Assembly (NCBI RefSeq): GCF_019679435.2
Contig: NZ_CP139781.1
Span: 5,514,001 to 5,578,000, forward strand
From: Actomonas aquatica
Lineage (GTDB): Bacteria; Verrucomicrobiota; Verrucomicrobiia; Opitutales; Opitutaceae
Length of the DNA stretch: 64,000 nt
Reading direction: 5' to 3'
The position numbers and the translations under genes are program-made. The notes beneath the pieces were generated by a model. It was not told the DNA's origin. It worked only from the letters and a program-made list of their open reading frames with translations, and searched no databases. This document shows positions 42,831 to 51,443 of the stretch, piece by piece (within the stretch, counting starts at the first letter, position 1; the number at the start of each line of letters is the position of its first letter).

Positions 42831-43754
42831 ATGAACACTCCGGCGGCGCAGAGCTCGCGGGCGGAGGTGGGATGGCGCTGGGCCAAGCGTTTGGGTTCGG
42901 TCGTGGCGCTCGCCAGTGGGGGCTGGGTTTTGTGGCAGGGTGCGCAGGGACTGCGTTCTCAGGACGTGGTGCTGGACTGGGCGCGGTTGCTGCCGGTGGT
43001 GGTGATCGGAGTCGGCCTGTGGGTGGCTCTTAATGCGCTGCTTGGCGCGGCGTGGGCGGGCATGGTTCGCCTGCTGGGCGGCGAGGTGCGCACGGCCGAT
43101 TCGGTGCGGCTCGCGTGGCGGGTGCAGGTGGCAAAATACCTGCCGGGAAATGTGTTTCACTATGCGGGTCGGGTGGCGCTGGCCGGGGAGGTGGGGGTGC
43201 GCAAGACCGTGGCGGTGGTCGCGACGGCGGCGGAGCCGGTGCTGCAGTTGGCGGTGGCCTGCGCGGCGGTGGCGGTTGTGGTGCCGGTGGGCCTGCGCGG
43301 TGATCTGCCATGGCCGGTCCTGGGGGTGGCGCTGGTGGGGTGTTTGGGCGTGGTGGCGCTGGCGGCGGTGATCCTGCGACGCCGCTTGGCGAAGGCCGGC
43401 GTGCAACCGCGCTGGCGGGTCGGATCGGCGTTGGCGGTGGTCGGCTCACACCTGGGGGTGATGGTGATCCAGACCCTGATGTTTCAACTGGTGGTGAGCC
43501 GAGTCGGCGGTGGTTGGGAGGCGGATGGGCTCACCTTGTTTGGCGTGGTGGTGGTCTCCTGGACGGCCGGGCTGGTGGTGATCGGGGCGCCGGGAGGCAT
43601 CGGGGTGCGCGAGCTCACGCTGGCGGTGCTGGCCGAGCGTCTGGGCGCGCCGGGCGAGGTGGTGGCGGTGGCGGCGGTGCTCACGCGACTGGCGGCGGTG
43701 GCGGGCGACGTGAGCAGTGCGGCCCTGGCGCGGTGGTGGCCGAGTAAAGAATAG
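42831..43754 (+). CDS. lysylphosphatidylglycerol synthase TM-like / UPF0104 membrane protein
   Basis: A 307-residue protein with about eight transmembrane helices. The family signature is visible: VQVAKYLPGNVFHYAGRVAL (variant of the KY.PG..W motif) and, near the C-terminus, GAPGGIGVREL. This matches the AglD / MprF N-terminal flippase-like family, often encoded with GT2 enzymes for glycolipid synthesis or translocation. The gene starts 1 nt after the GT2 stop and so is co-translated. It ends 12 bp before the convergent histidine kinase gene. Confidence 0.88.
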   Translation: MNTPAAQSSRAEVGWRWAKRLGSVVALASGGWVLWQGAQGLRSQDVVLDWARLLPVVVIGVGLWVALNALLGAAWAGMVRLLGGEVRTADSVRLAWRVQVAKYLPGNVFHYAGRVALAGEVGVRKTVAVVATAAEPVLQLAVACAAVAVVVPVGLRGDLPWPVLGVALVGCLGVVALAAVILRRRLAKAGVQPRWRVGSALAVVGSHLGVMVIQTLMFQLVVSRVGGGWEADGLTLFGVVVVSWTAGLVVIGAPGGIGVRELTLAVLAERLGAPGEVVAVAAVLTRLAAVAGDVSSAALARWWPSKE

Positions 43755-43766
43755 AGGATTGACCCC

Positions 43767-45941
43767 TTATTCCGGGGGGCGGATGGGGAGCTCGAGGGTG
43801 AAGGTGGCGCCGTGGCCGGGACCGTCGCTGGTGGCGGTGAGGCTGCCGCCCATTTCATTGGCAAAGTTTGCTCCGCTGTGCAGGCCGAAGCCGTGACCCT
43901 TGGCCCGGGTGGTGAAACCATGGGAGAAGATGCGGGTGAGGTTTTCCGGCGGGATGCCGACGCCGTTGTCGATGACCGAGATGCGCACGGTGTCGGGGTC
44001 GGGTTGCTCGACCCGGGCGATGATTTTACGGTCGCCGGCTTCGATTTCGGTGAGCGCATAACGCGCGTTTTGGAAGAGGTTGACCAGGATCTGCAGGACC
44101 TTGTGTTTGTCGACGACGACGATGGGGTCGGTGTGGAAGTCCCGAATGAGTTCGATCTGGTGGCGCTCGAAGGCGGCGGTGTGGATCTGCAGGGAGTCTT
44201 TGATGATCTCGGAAAGCTGCACCTGCTGGAGGAAGCCCGACACCTTGGCGTAGTTCTGCTGGGTGGCAACGATGTCGCGGATGTGTTCGATGTTGCGGGT
44301 GAGTTGCTCGTGTTCGTTGAGCACAAATTCGCGCTCGTTGGCGAGGTTGGCGGCGATTTGGATGATGAACTCCGGCAGGTGTTTGCCGCGGGGGTCGTTG
44401 GAGACGAAGTGTTCGAAGTCGTTTTGGTGTTCCTTGAGCAGGTCGGCGAGGCGGACGAGGGAGCGCAGTTTGGACTCACGCACCCGGTCGTTGACGAGCG
44501 AGGAGGAGACGTTGACGGAGTTGAGCACGTTGCCGACGTTGTGGAGCACGCCGGTGGCGATTTCGGCCATGCCGGCCTGGCGGGAGGCGTTGATGAGCTG
44601 CTGTTGGGCGGCAACGAGTTCCTGGGTGCGCTCGGTGACGCGTTGTTCGAGGGTGTTGTTGGCTTCGAGCAAGGCGTCCTGCGCGTGCTGGCGGGCGATG
44701 GTGGCACCCAGCATGTCGGCGGCGGAACGCAGGCTGTTTTGTTCGGCGACCTCCCACCTGCGGGCGACGCGGCAGTCATCGAGGTTCAGGGTGCCCCACA
44801 CTTCGCCGCTCACCATGATGGGTAACAGAATCGTGGCTTTGACGTGAGTGGCCGTGAAGACGGCCCGTTTGTCTTCCGACACGTCTTCGGCCCGGGCGGC
44901 GATGCCTTCGCCGGTGAGCAGCGAGTCCATCCAGTCACCGAAGGGGGTCTCGCGCGGGTGGTAGACCGGGTGTTCGGGGTGGGCGGCATCGGATTCGGGG
45001 GGGATGTCGTCCCGCTGCCAGTGGTATTGGCGAACGGAGCGTTCGGCGCCGGGAGTGAGGTCAGTGAAGACGAAGACGGAGGCCCGGTCGACGCCGGTGG
45101 CTTCGGCAAGTTCGTGCAGCACGGCGGGAATGGTGCCTTCCCAGCTGTCGGCGCGCAGGAAGAGCTCGGCCGAACGGCGCACGCTGCCGACGATGCGGTC
45201 GCGCCGTTCGAGTGATGCGGTCATGTCATTGACCGAGCCAGAGAGGGAGCCGATTTCGTCGCTGCGGTGGATGGTGGCGCGGACGCGGAGTTCGCCATGG
45301 GCAACTCGGTCGACGACCTTGCGCAGGGCGAGAATGGGCTGCACGAGTCGCTTGGCATAGATGACCGAAGCGATGAGGCTGAGCACCAGACAGACCAAGG
45401 TGACGATAGCGGTGGTCTGGTAGAGGTTGTTGACGTTGCTTTTGTAGGTATCGAGTGAGAGGCCGACGTGGATCCAGCCCCACTCGATGGCGGAATAATC
45501 GAAGGGCTGGGAGTAGTGGTAAATGCGCTCGGGGGAGAGGGACACCTCACCGATATTACCGGAGGGCACGCGTCGTTCCGGGTGCCATTCCGGGCCGGAA
45601 TCCATCTCGGCGCGCCAGCCCTCGCGATCGCTGATGAGGGAGAAGCCGTCGTTGCGGGTGATGACGATGTAAACGAGGGCGGGGTCGCCGCGAAGCATCT
45701 CCATGCTGTGGTCGACGACGCTGCTGTAGTCCTCGTTGATGGCGGCGCCGGCGGCGACATCGCGCAGGGAAACGGCGACACCATGGGCCTTGGATTCGAG
45801 GCTCTCCACAAAGGTGCGCTGCTGTTGCGGCACGATGAAGACGATGAAGACGCCCAAGGTCATGACAGTGACCAGCCAGGACAGCAGCGCGGTGCGCTGC
45901 ATGATGCCGATGCTGGAGCGGGGGGCCGACGGTGAATTCAT
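43767..45941 (-). CDS. membrane sensor histidine kinase (HAMP-GAF-HisKA-HATPase)
   Basis: A 724-residue kinase. Order: TM1 (about 16-36), a periplasmic sensor of about 130 residues (VESLESKAHGVAVSLRDVA ... IYHYSQPFDYSAIEWGWIHV), TM2 (about 175-195), HAMP (about 195-250), a GAF domain (about 265-425), a coiled coil (LEQRVTERTQELVAAQQQL), a HisKA-like segment with the probable phospho-accepting His in EIATGVLHNVGNVLNSV, and a HATPase domain with NLFQNARYALTE, DNGVGI and GHGFGLHS. There is no receiver domain and no response regulator next to it. It is the last gene of an operon with TolC and two PhnD-like proteins; its ATG overlaps the preceding stop by 4 nt. Confidence 0.93.
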   Translation of the reverse strand: MNSPSAPRSSIGIMQRTALLSWLVTVMTLGVFIVFIVPQQQRTFVESLESKAHGVAVSLRDVAAGAAINEDYSSVVDHSMEMLRGDPALVYIVITRNDGFSLISDREGWRAEMDSGPEWHPERRVPSGNIGEVSLSPERIYHYSQPFDYSAIEWGWIHVGLSLDTYKSNVNNLYQTTAIVTLVCLVLSLIASVIYAKRLVQPILALRKVVDRVAHGELRVRATIHRSDEIGSLSGSVNDMTASLERRDRIVGSVRRSAELFLRADSWEGTIPAVLHELAEATGVDRASVFVFTDLTPGAERSVRQYHWQRDDIPPESDAAHPEHPVYHPRETPFGDWMDSLLTGEGIAARAEDVSEDKRAVFTATHVKATILLPIMVSGEVWGTLNLDDCRVARRWEVAEQNSLRSAADMLGATIARQHAQDALLEANNTLEQRVTERTQELVAAQQQLINASRQAGMAEIATGVLHNVGNVLNSVNVSSSLVNDRVRESKLRSLVRLADLLKEHQNDFEHFVSNDPRGKHLPEFIIQIAANLANEREFVLNEHEQLTRNIEHIRDIVATQQNYAKVSGFLQQVQLSEIIKDSLQIHTAAFERHQIELIRDFHTDPIVVVDKHKVLQILVNLFQNARYALTEIEAGDRKIIARVEQPDPDTVRISVIDNGVGIPPENLTRIFSHGFTTRAKGHGFGLHSGANFANEMGGSLTATSDGPGHGATFTLELPIRPPE

Positions 45942-46876
45942 GACGAACGTTGGGCTTGGACCGCCTGCCAGCGCGCGAGCAGTTCGCGGCAGGTGTCGAG
46001 TTCTTCCGGATTGTAGGGCATGATTTTACGCACCTTGAAGAGCGTAAGAATCTGACGACCATCGCTGTCCTCGTCGAGGTGAAGCAGGGCGTCGAGGATG
46101 TCCTTTTTGAAGTCTTCGTTGGGCCAGTCGCTCTCGCGGGTGCAGATCACGGCGTCGGCCAAACGCTGCGACCAGACGAGCACCTGTAGTTGACTGGCGA
46201 CCTGGGGGTTGAGTTCGCCCATGAGTTTGAAGCTTGGCTCGTCGATGACACAGGCGTCCTTGGTCCCAAAAAAGACCGGTAGCACGACGGTGCTGGGTTT
46301 GTCCCCGGTGGAGATGGAGGCGAAAAAGTCCGCGGCGGGTGGCAGGTTGGCTTCGCCGAGGCGAGTCTCGACCCAGTCGCTAATCACGCCGGTATCGGCC
46401 AGTTCCCACCAGATGAGTGATTTGCCCTGCAGGTCTTCGAGGCGAGACCAGCTGCGGTCGCGGCGGGCAAGAATGACGAAGTGGCGTCCAGGCAGGTCTT
46501 CTTCGGCGATGGTGAACGTGGGTCGCATGGCCTCCAGCGGCGGCATCTGCAGGTAGGACCAGTTCATGATGATGCCGAGGTGGATGGGATTGGAGCGGCG
46601 GTTGAGTGCCGTGGCGTAGCTTTGGCGGTCGGGGAAGACTTCGGTTTCGACCCGGATTTTGTAGCCTTGGCGCTCGGCGATGTTGGCGAGAAAGTGACGG
46701 TAGGCGGCGATAGCGTCGTTGATGTTGGTATCGCGGAAAGCGTTTTGGCTCAGGCCGACGCGCAGCACGATGGGCTCCGCGGACTGAGCCGAGGCGAACC
46801 AAGCGCTGCAAGCGAAGGCGAAGAGGAGTCCGCCGCGCCGCATCCAGCTATGAAGGCGATGACTGGAGGTTTTCAT
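45938..46876 (-). CDS. periplasmic PhnD-like substrate-binding protein (second)
   Basis: A 312-residue exported protein of the phosphate/phosphonate ABC-type binding (PhnD/SsuA) fold. The signal peptide (residues about 12-32, cut near ASAQ) is followed by VLRVGLSQNAFRDTNINDAIAAY and DRQSYATALN, the region LEDLQGKSLIWWELADTGV (variant of the DLKGK.v.f.d..s.sG ligand loop), and TKDACVIDEPSFKLMGELNP, which matches the D/A loop of the family. It overlaps the histidine kinase start by 4 nt (ATGA) and is itself overlapped by the first PhnD-like gene in the same way. No ABC permease or ATPase is near, so it likely senses rather than imports. Confidence 0.85.
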   Translation of the reverse strand: MKTSSHRLHSWMRRGGLLFAFACSAWFASAQSAEPIVLRVGLSQNAFRDTNINDAIAAYRHFLANIAERQGYKIRVETEVFPDRQSYATALNRRSNPIHLGIIMNWSYLQMPPLEAMRPTFTIAEEDLPGRHFVILARRDRSWSRLEDLQGKSLIWWELADTGVISDWVETRLGEANLPPAADFFASISTGDKPSTVVLPVFFGTKDACVIDEPSFKLMGELNPQVASQLQVLVWSQRLADAVICTRESDWPNEDFKKDILDALLHLDEDSDGRQILTLFKVRKIMPYNPEELDTCRELLARWQAVQAQRSS

Positions 46877-47787
46877 GGCGTGGAGCGCGGGCGATCGATC
46901 GCGGCGTGGCGGTCGAGCAGAGCGAGGGTTTCGGCCAAATCTTCCGGGGTCCCCTGGAAGAGCTCTTCTTGTTGGAAGAGGGTGAGAATCTGGCTTTTGC
47001 CGGGATTCTCGTTGGTGCTGGTGAACTCATCGATGATGAGTTGGCGAGAGGGCGAAACAAAGTTTCCGCGGAAGAAGAAAAACGAGGAGACAACCGGAGG
47101 TGACTCGAGCAGGACTTCGAGTTGTTTGCCAACCTGCGGGTTGAGCTCCTGCATAAGTTCGAAGCCCTGCCGGGTAACGATGCAGGCATCGCTTTGGCCG
47201 AAGAAGACGTTGAGCACGTTGCGCGAGAGTTTGGCTTCCTGACGGACGTCGCCGAAGTGGTCGGCCGGAGCCGGTAGGTCGGCGTCATACAGCTCGAGGT
47301 CGAGCCACTCCGGCATGATGCAGGAGCGGGCGGAGAGCAGCATGACGAGTTTCTTGCCGCGCAGTTGGGTAAGGCTGCTGATCTGATCGGCTTTTCGCAC
47401 CAGCAGCACGTAGTGGTCAAACGCTTCGCCGTTGGTGCGGGAGAGGAGCAGCGGGCCGACGGAGACCCGGTCGCGCAATTCCCAATACTCGCCGGCGGTG
47501 AGGGTGATGGCTTCCAAGCGGCTTTCGTTGAGCGCTTTCACCACGTCGTCGACGCGGTCAAAGGAGACGATCTCCGGCGAAACCGGCAGGCCGCGGGTGG
47601 CGGCGACTTCCTGAGTCCATACGCGCATGGCGGCGCGGGCATCGTTGAGGTTGATGCCTTCGAACATGCGCGCGGTGAAGCCGAAGTGCATGAGCTCGTC
47701 GGTCGGGCTGGAGGGCGCTTGCGCTGCCGCCATGGAGGCGGACAGCGCAGAAGCCAGAGCTAGCATAACACGACGGGCCAGAAGCAT
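46873..47787 (-). CDS. periplasmic PhnD-like substrate-binding protein (first)
   Basis: About 304 residues. Signal peptide MLLARRVMLALASALSASMA, then HFGFTARMFEGINLNDARAA, FDRVDDVVKALNESRL, LTQLRGKKLVMLLSARSCIM and GQSDACIVTRQGFELMQELNP, parallel to the downstream paralogue. The two share fold and gene position but are clearly diverged, so this is an old duplication. Its ATG at 47787 is 31 bp after the TolC stop; an upstream in-frame ATG overlaps the TolC gene and is not used. The 3' end overlaps the next gene by 4 nt. It would bind a small ligand in the periplasm; the ligand is unknown. Confidence 0.85.
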   Translation of the reverse strand: MLLARRVMLALASALSASMAAAQAPSSPTDELMHFGFTARMFEGINLNDARAAMRVWTQEVAATRGLPVSPEIVSFDRVDDVVKALNESRLEAITLTAGEYWELRDRVSVGPLLLSRTNGEAFDHYVLLVRKADQISSLTQLRGKKLVMLLSARSCIMPEWLDLELYDADLPAPADHFGDVRQEAKLSRNVLNVFFGQSDACIVTRQGFELMQELNPQVGKQLEVLLESPPVVSSFFFFRGNFVSPSRQLIIDEFTSTNENPGKSQILTLFQQEELFQGTPEDLAETLALLDRHAAIDRPRSTP

Positions 47788-47818
47788 GGGCTGAGAGCGA
47801 CAGCGTCGCGGGCTGAGC

Positions 47819-49345
47819 TCAGCGGAGGGCTTGGAAGCGGCTGCTGAGTTCGGAGCCGACGACAAACTGGAGTTGGGACTGGAGGGCGATATGATCGTAG
47901 AGCGCTTTGTAGTGTTGGGCGATCATGATGGCCTCGGTGAGCTGAGCGCGAATCACTTTGTCGGTTTCCACGAGTTCGGCCTGGTAGGCGCGCACGTTGA
48001 GGTCGCGATTTTCGGTGGCGGACTCCATGGCGACGCGGGAGGACTCACGGGCTTTCTCGGCGGCGGTGATGCTCAGCACGATGTCGCGCACGCGCAGGCC
48101 GATGCCTTCCTGGAGGAGGAACTTCTGTTCTTTGAGTTGGCCGAGTTGGGCGCGGGCTTCGGCGACGCGACCGCGGGTGAGGAAACCGTCGAAGAGGGGC
48201 ACTTCTAGGCCGACGCCAACGCCCCAGCCTTTCTTGTTGTTGTCGGAGGCGAGGCCCACGGTCTGGTCGTTCCAGAAGCGATGGAGGCGGCCGGTGAGGG
48301 CGACCTTGGGGTGGTAACCACTGCGGGCGGTGCGCACGCCACCCTCGGCGGCGCGCAGGGCGGCTTCAAGGCGGGACCAGTCAGGGCTGAATTCGTAGGC
48401 GGCGGAGACGAGGTTGTTCAGGTCGGGCGTGATGGGCAGCCAGGGCAGTTCCTTGTCGGCCGGGGTGACGGAGTCGCGCCAGCTGCGGCCCATGGTGAAG
48501 GCGAGGGCGGCACCGGCCATGGCTTCGTTTTTCTCCAGCTGGGCGACGAGGCCGCGGATGGTTTCGACCATGATCTTGTTGTCGAGGAAGTCGGTCTTTT
48601 TGACCGTGCCGGAGCCTTCCTGGTAGAGCGATTCGGTGAGGCTGAGGGTGGCCTCCATGCGGGCGAGGGTGTCGTTGCCAATCTCGTGGAGACGGCGGGC
48701 GAGGACGGCGCCGTAGTAGAGGCGCTTGACGCTGTCGACGATTTGCAGGTCGGTGCGGCGGGCTTCCTGCAGCATGATGTCGCGGTAGGCGCCGGCCTGC
48801 TCGCGGTAGCCGCGACGCATGCCGCCGTCGTAGACGAGCCAGGTGAGGTCGACGGAGGCGGCGAGGTAGTCGCGGTCCATCAGGGAAATTTCCTGTTCGG
48901 GCACGCCGAAGAGGCTGCCGTCGGTGGTGATGGTCTGCGCCGGGGTGCTGACCGGGAGCTGGACTGGGTTGGGGCCGAAGACGCCGGCGGGGACGTTGAT
49001 GAGGGCGGTGCCGGCCGGGACCTGCACGGTCTGCGGCGGGATATACATCTGCGAGGCCGGGAAGATGTAGTTGGGGTTCTCGTCGAGGCGCTCGTAGCCG
49101 GCGGAGAGTTTCACCTGCGGCCAGTAACCGGCCATGGCCTGCTGGTGGCGGGCCTCGGCCATCGCCACGGCGAACTGGGAGGCGGGGCGCTCGTGGTTGT
49201 TGGCGAGGGCGGCTTCGACGCATTCGTCCAAGGTCATCACCGGGCCGGAATCGGCCGCCGCAGTGGGCAGCGCGGCAAGACAGAGACCGCCGAGAAATGC
49301 GGAGGAGAGGAGCGGTCGGAGCGACGGAAGATAGGAGCGGGACAT
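47819..49345 (-). CDS. TolC-family outer membrane channel protein
   Basis: A 508-residue outer-membrane factor. A signal peptide (SAFLGGLCLAALPTAAA) is followed by the duplicated outer-membrane-efflux pattern: MTLDECVEAALANNHERPAS, VDLTWLVYDGGMRRGYREQA, LARMEATLSLTESLYQEG, and in the second half WGVGVGLEVPLFDGFLTRGR and VAEARAQLGQLKEQKFLLQE. The length suits a TolC-like trimer. No membrane-fusion protein, RND or ABC pump is encoded beside it; instead two PhnD-like proteins and a sensor kinase follow in the same operon. Start ATG at 49345; the preceding 180 bp hold its promoter region but no recognisable motif. Confidence 0.9.
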   Translation of the reverse strand: MSRSYLPSLRPLLSSAFLGGLCLAALPTAAADSGPVMTLDECVEAALANNHERPASQFAVAMAEARHQQAMAGYWPQVKLSAGYERLDENPNYIFPASQMYIPPQTVQVPAGTALINVPAGVFGPNPVQLPVSTPAQTITTDGSLFGVPEQEISLMDRDYLAASVDLTWLVYDGGMRRGYREQAGAYRDIMLQEARRTDLQIVDSVKRLYYGAVLARRLHEIGNDTLARMEATLSLTESLYQEGSGTVKKTDFLDNKIMVETIRGLVAQLEKNEAMAGAALAFTMGRSWRDSVTPADKELPWLPITPDLNNLVSAAYEFSPDWSRLEAALRAAEGGVRTARSGYHPKVALTGRLHRFWNDQTVGLASDNNKKGWGVGVGLEVPLFDGFLTRGRVAEARAQLGQLKEQKFLLQEGIGLRVRDIVLSITAAEKARESSRVAMESATENRDLNVRAYQAELVETDKVIRAQLTEAIMIAQHYKALYDHIALQSQLQFVVGSELSSRFQALR

Positions 49346-49527
49346 GATAAGTTTCAAACGGCGGAAGTGGGGGCGCACTTTAGAACCAAAAGCACTGGAA
49401 AGGATAAGGATAGGTGGGGTCGGGTATTTCCTTCAAGCCGCCGCTGCTTCGGAACTTACGTAGAATTATTGCGCAGTTTCCGGGTGAATGGCGGTTGGAA
49501 TCCGCGTTGTCCGAGCGAGCTAAACGC

Positions 49528-49561
49528 AAAAAGCTCCCGCCGACCGAGGTCAGAGGGAGCT
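49528..49561 (-). terminator. terminator at the end of the nif operon
   Basis: On the minus strand a stem AGCTCCC / GGGAGCT closes a 16-nt inner part that itself pairs GACC with GGTC, followed by T5. It lies 23 bp after the last gene of the nitrogen-fixation operon. Confidence 0.8.
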
Positions 49562-49583
49562 GCGAATGGAGCGGAAAACGGGG

Positions 49584-50084
49584 TCAGGCGGGGGCGGCGG
49601 TGACGGCGGGTTTGAGCACGGCAGCGCCGAGGGTGAGGTGCGGGCGGGTGAGGCGCCACGTGCACCGGGCATTGAGTGGGCCGGCATCCAGCGCGAGCTC
49701 CTCTGTCCACTGGCGGCTCACTGCCGGCGATTGCACGCGCAGGTCAGGCGCGACGCTGTCGGTCAGCAACGGCGCGAAGGTGAGCATGACCTCCACCTTG
49801 CGCTCCGCGATGCCGTTGATGGCGATGAGCCGCGAGTAGCAGGGGATGCCGTCTTCACTCTGCTCAAAAACCAGCCAGGTCTCTTCACCGAGGTCTGCCG
49901 GGGGCAGGTCGGCTGGCAGCCACGCTTCGGGCGCAATGCGCCAAGGCACGTTGGCTTCGACGGGGTGTTGCCGGAACCAGAGGGCGACGAGACCGTGGGG
50001 GCCGGACAGGCGCACGGGCGTGCCGTGGGTGAGGGTCCAGCCGTTGGGGGTGGTCGGGTGGGCGCGGTAGGCTTTAAATCCCAT
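49584..50084 (-). CDS. hypothetical protein closing the nif operon
   Basis: A 166-residue soluble protein that I do not recognise. There is no signal peptide, membrane helix or cysteine cluster. It is predicted as mostly beta: ALWFRQHPVEANVPWRIAPE, ETWLVFEQSEDGIPCYSRLI, RKVEVMLTFAPLL. It follows nifV by 2 nt and has an excellent AAGGAGG ribosome-binding site lying within the last codons of nifV, so it is co-expressed with nitrogenase. It is not NifX, NifW, NifZ, NifM, NifQ or NifT by any motif I can see. A role in nitrogenase protection, assembly or electron supply is a guess from position only. Confidence 0.75.
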   Translation of the reverse strand: MGFKAYRAHPTTPNGWTLTHGTPVRLSGPHGLVALWFRQHPVEANVPWRIAPEAWLPADLPPADLGEETWLVFEQSEDGIPCYSRLIAINGIAERKVEVMLTFAPLLTDSVAPDLRVQSPAVSRQWTEELALDAGPLNARCTWRLTRPHLTLGAAVLKPAVTAAPA

Positions 50085-50086
50085 AA

Positions 50087-51226
50087 TTATCCTCCTTCGA
50101 GAGCAGTGGTGTGGCGGGCGAGGGTGAGCAGCTCGTCGGGCCGCAGGGCCCGCTGGAGTTTGCGGGCGGCGGTGCGGATGGCGGGCAAAAGTTGGCGGGC
50201 GGTGTCGGGCGAAACCTCGGTGCCGTGGTCGGCGAGCACGGCGCGCACGGAGCTGGAGCCGGATTTGGCCCCGACGGTGAAGGCGTCGCGCTGGCGGCCG
50301 AGGAGCGACGGGGCGAAGGGTTCGTAGCTGCGCTCGTCGCGCAGGAGGCCGGCGCAGTGCAGGCCGGTCTCATGGCGAAAGGCGGCGGCGCCCACGATGG
50401 GGGCGGCGGGCGGCACGTCGCGGGTCGAGGCCTGGGCGACGAGTTCGGAGAGGGCGGGCAAGTGGGCGGGGTTGACGCCACAGTCGTGATGGTGGGCGAT
50501 GCGCAGGGCCATCACGACCTGTTCGAGGGCGGCGTTGCCGGTGCGCTCGCCGAGGCCGTTGACCGTGACGCTCGCGGCGGTGGCTCCGGCGGTGAGGGCG
50601 GCGAGGGTATTGGCGGTGGCGAGACCGAGATCGTTGTGGGCGTGGATCTCAATCTCCAACCCCGGAGCGGCAGTGGTGAGTCTCCGCACCAACTGCGCCG
50701 TCCGCTCCGGGTGGAGAATGCCTACCGTATCGGCGATACGAATACGCTGGGCGCCGGCGGTGGCGGCCGCGGCGGCAAACGTATCCAAAAACTCGGGATT
50801 GGCCCGCGAGGCGTCCTGGGCGCCGACGGTGACGCGGGCAAAATGTTGGCGGGCGCGGGCGACGAGGCTGGCGACGTTTTCCAACACCCAGGCCTCGTCG
50901 CGCCGCCAAACGCCGAGGTGAATGGCCGAAACCGGGAAGGAAAGGTGCACGGCGGTGGCGCGGCAGGTGCGGGCGGCGTCGAGGTCGAGGCGGTCGGCCC
51001 GGCACCAGGCGAGGACGCGGGCGGCGCCGACGGTATCGATGATGGCGCGCAGATCGTCCTGCGCGTCGCAGCCCATGATGGGGATGCCGGCCTCGAGCTC
51101 GGGCACGCCGGCGGCGACGAGGGCGCGGGCGATGGCGAGTTTATCGGCGCGACTGAAGAGCACTCCGGCGGCCTGTTCGCCGTCACGCAGGGTGGTGTCG
51201 ACAATGCGGCAGGAGAGGGAGGACAT
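50087..51226 (-). CDS. nifV: homocitrate synthase NifV
   Basis: A 379-residue member of the isopropylmalate/homocitrate synthase (HMGL-like) family. It condenses acetyl-CoA with 2-oxoglutarate to homocitrate, the organic part of FeMo-cofactor. Seen: DTTLRDGEQAAGVLFS with the catalytic Arg-Asp, ELEAGIPIMG, metal-binding HAHNDLGLATANTLAAL and VNGLGERTGNAALEQ. The ATG at 51226 is chosen because the conserved start CRIVDTTLRDGEQ follows; the open frame continues upstream through the ferredoxin gene but is not coding there. It lies between the small ferredoxin (34-bp gap) and the terminal gene (2-bp gap). The nif context favours NifV over LeuA or lysine-pathway homocitrate synthase. Confidence 0.93.
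   Translation of the reverse strand: MSSLSCRIVDTTLRDGEQAAGVLFSRADKLAIARALVAAGVPELEAGIPIMGCDAQDDLRAIIDTVGAARVLAWCRADRLDLDAARTCRATAVHLSFPVSAIHLGVWRRDEAWVLENVASLVARARQHFARVTVGAQDASRANPEFLDTFAAAAATAGAQRIRIADTVGILHPERTAQLVRRLTTAAPGLEIEIHAHNDLGLATANTLAALTAGATAASVTVNGLGERTGNAALEQVVMALRIAHHHDCGVNPAHLPALSELVAQASTRDVPPAAPIVGAAAFRHETGLHCAGLLRDERSYEPFAPSLLGRQRDAFTVGAKSGSSSVRAVLADHGTEVSPDTARQLLPAIRTAARKLQRALRPDELLTLARHTTALEGG
50091..50097 (-). promoter_or_regulatory. strong ribosome-binding site inside nifV end
   Basis: Minus strand AAGGAGG located 7 nt before the ATG at 50084 and overlapping the last two glycine codons of nifV. It fixes the start of the terminal hypothetical gene. Confidence 0.8.
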
Positions 51227-51260
51227 GAGCGGACGCGGCCGGCGGCGATGGCAGGCGGGT

Positions 51261-51437
51261 TCAGGGTTGGGCGGCGATGGCGGCGGTGGCGCACTGGTCG
51301 GCGCAGATGCCGCAGTCCATGCACTCGTCGGCCTCGATGGTGAACACCATGCCGGCGGGTTTGATGGCGCCCTGGGGGCAGGCGTCGGCGCAGGACCCGC
51401 AGGCCATGCATGCTTCGGCGTTGATTTGGTAGGCCAT
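51261..51437 (-). CDS. 2[4Fe-4S] ferredoxin (58 residues)
   Basis: A small clostridial-type ferredoxin read by eye: 58 residues from ATG 51437 to TGA 51261. The two cluster motifs are C10-x2-C13-x2-C16-x3-C20-P and C39-x2-C42-x2-C45-x3-C49; the proline after the last cysteine of the second motif is replaced by Ala. It starts 6 bp after the [2Fe-2S] ferredoxin stop. It can pass electrons to the Fe protein NifH. The start is set by the standard MAYQINAEACMACGSC beginning. Confidence 0.93.
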   Translation of the reverse strand: MAYQINAEACMACGSCADACPQGAIKPAGMVFTIEADECMDCGICADQCATAAIAAQP

Positions 51438-51443
51438 GGTGAA

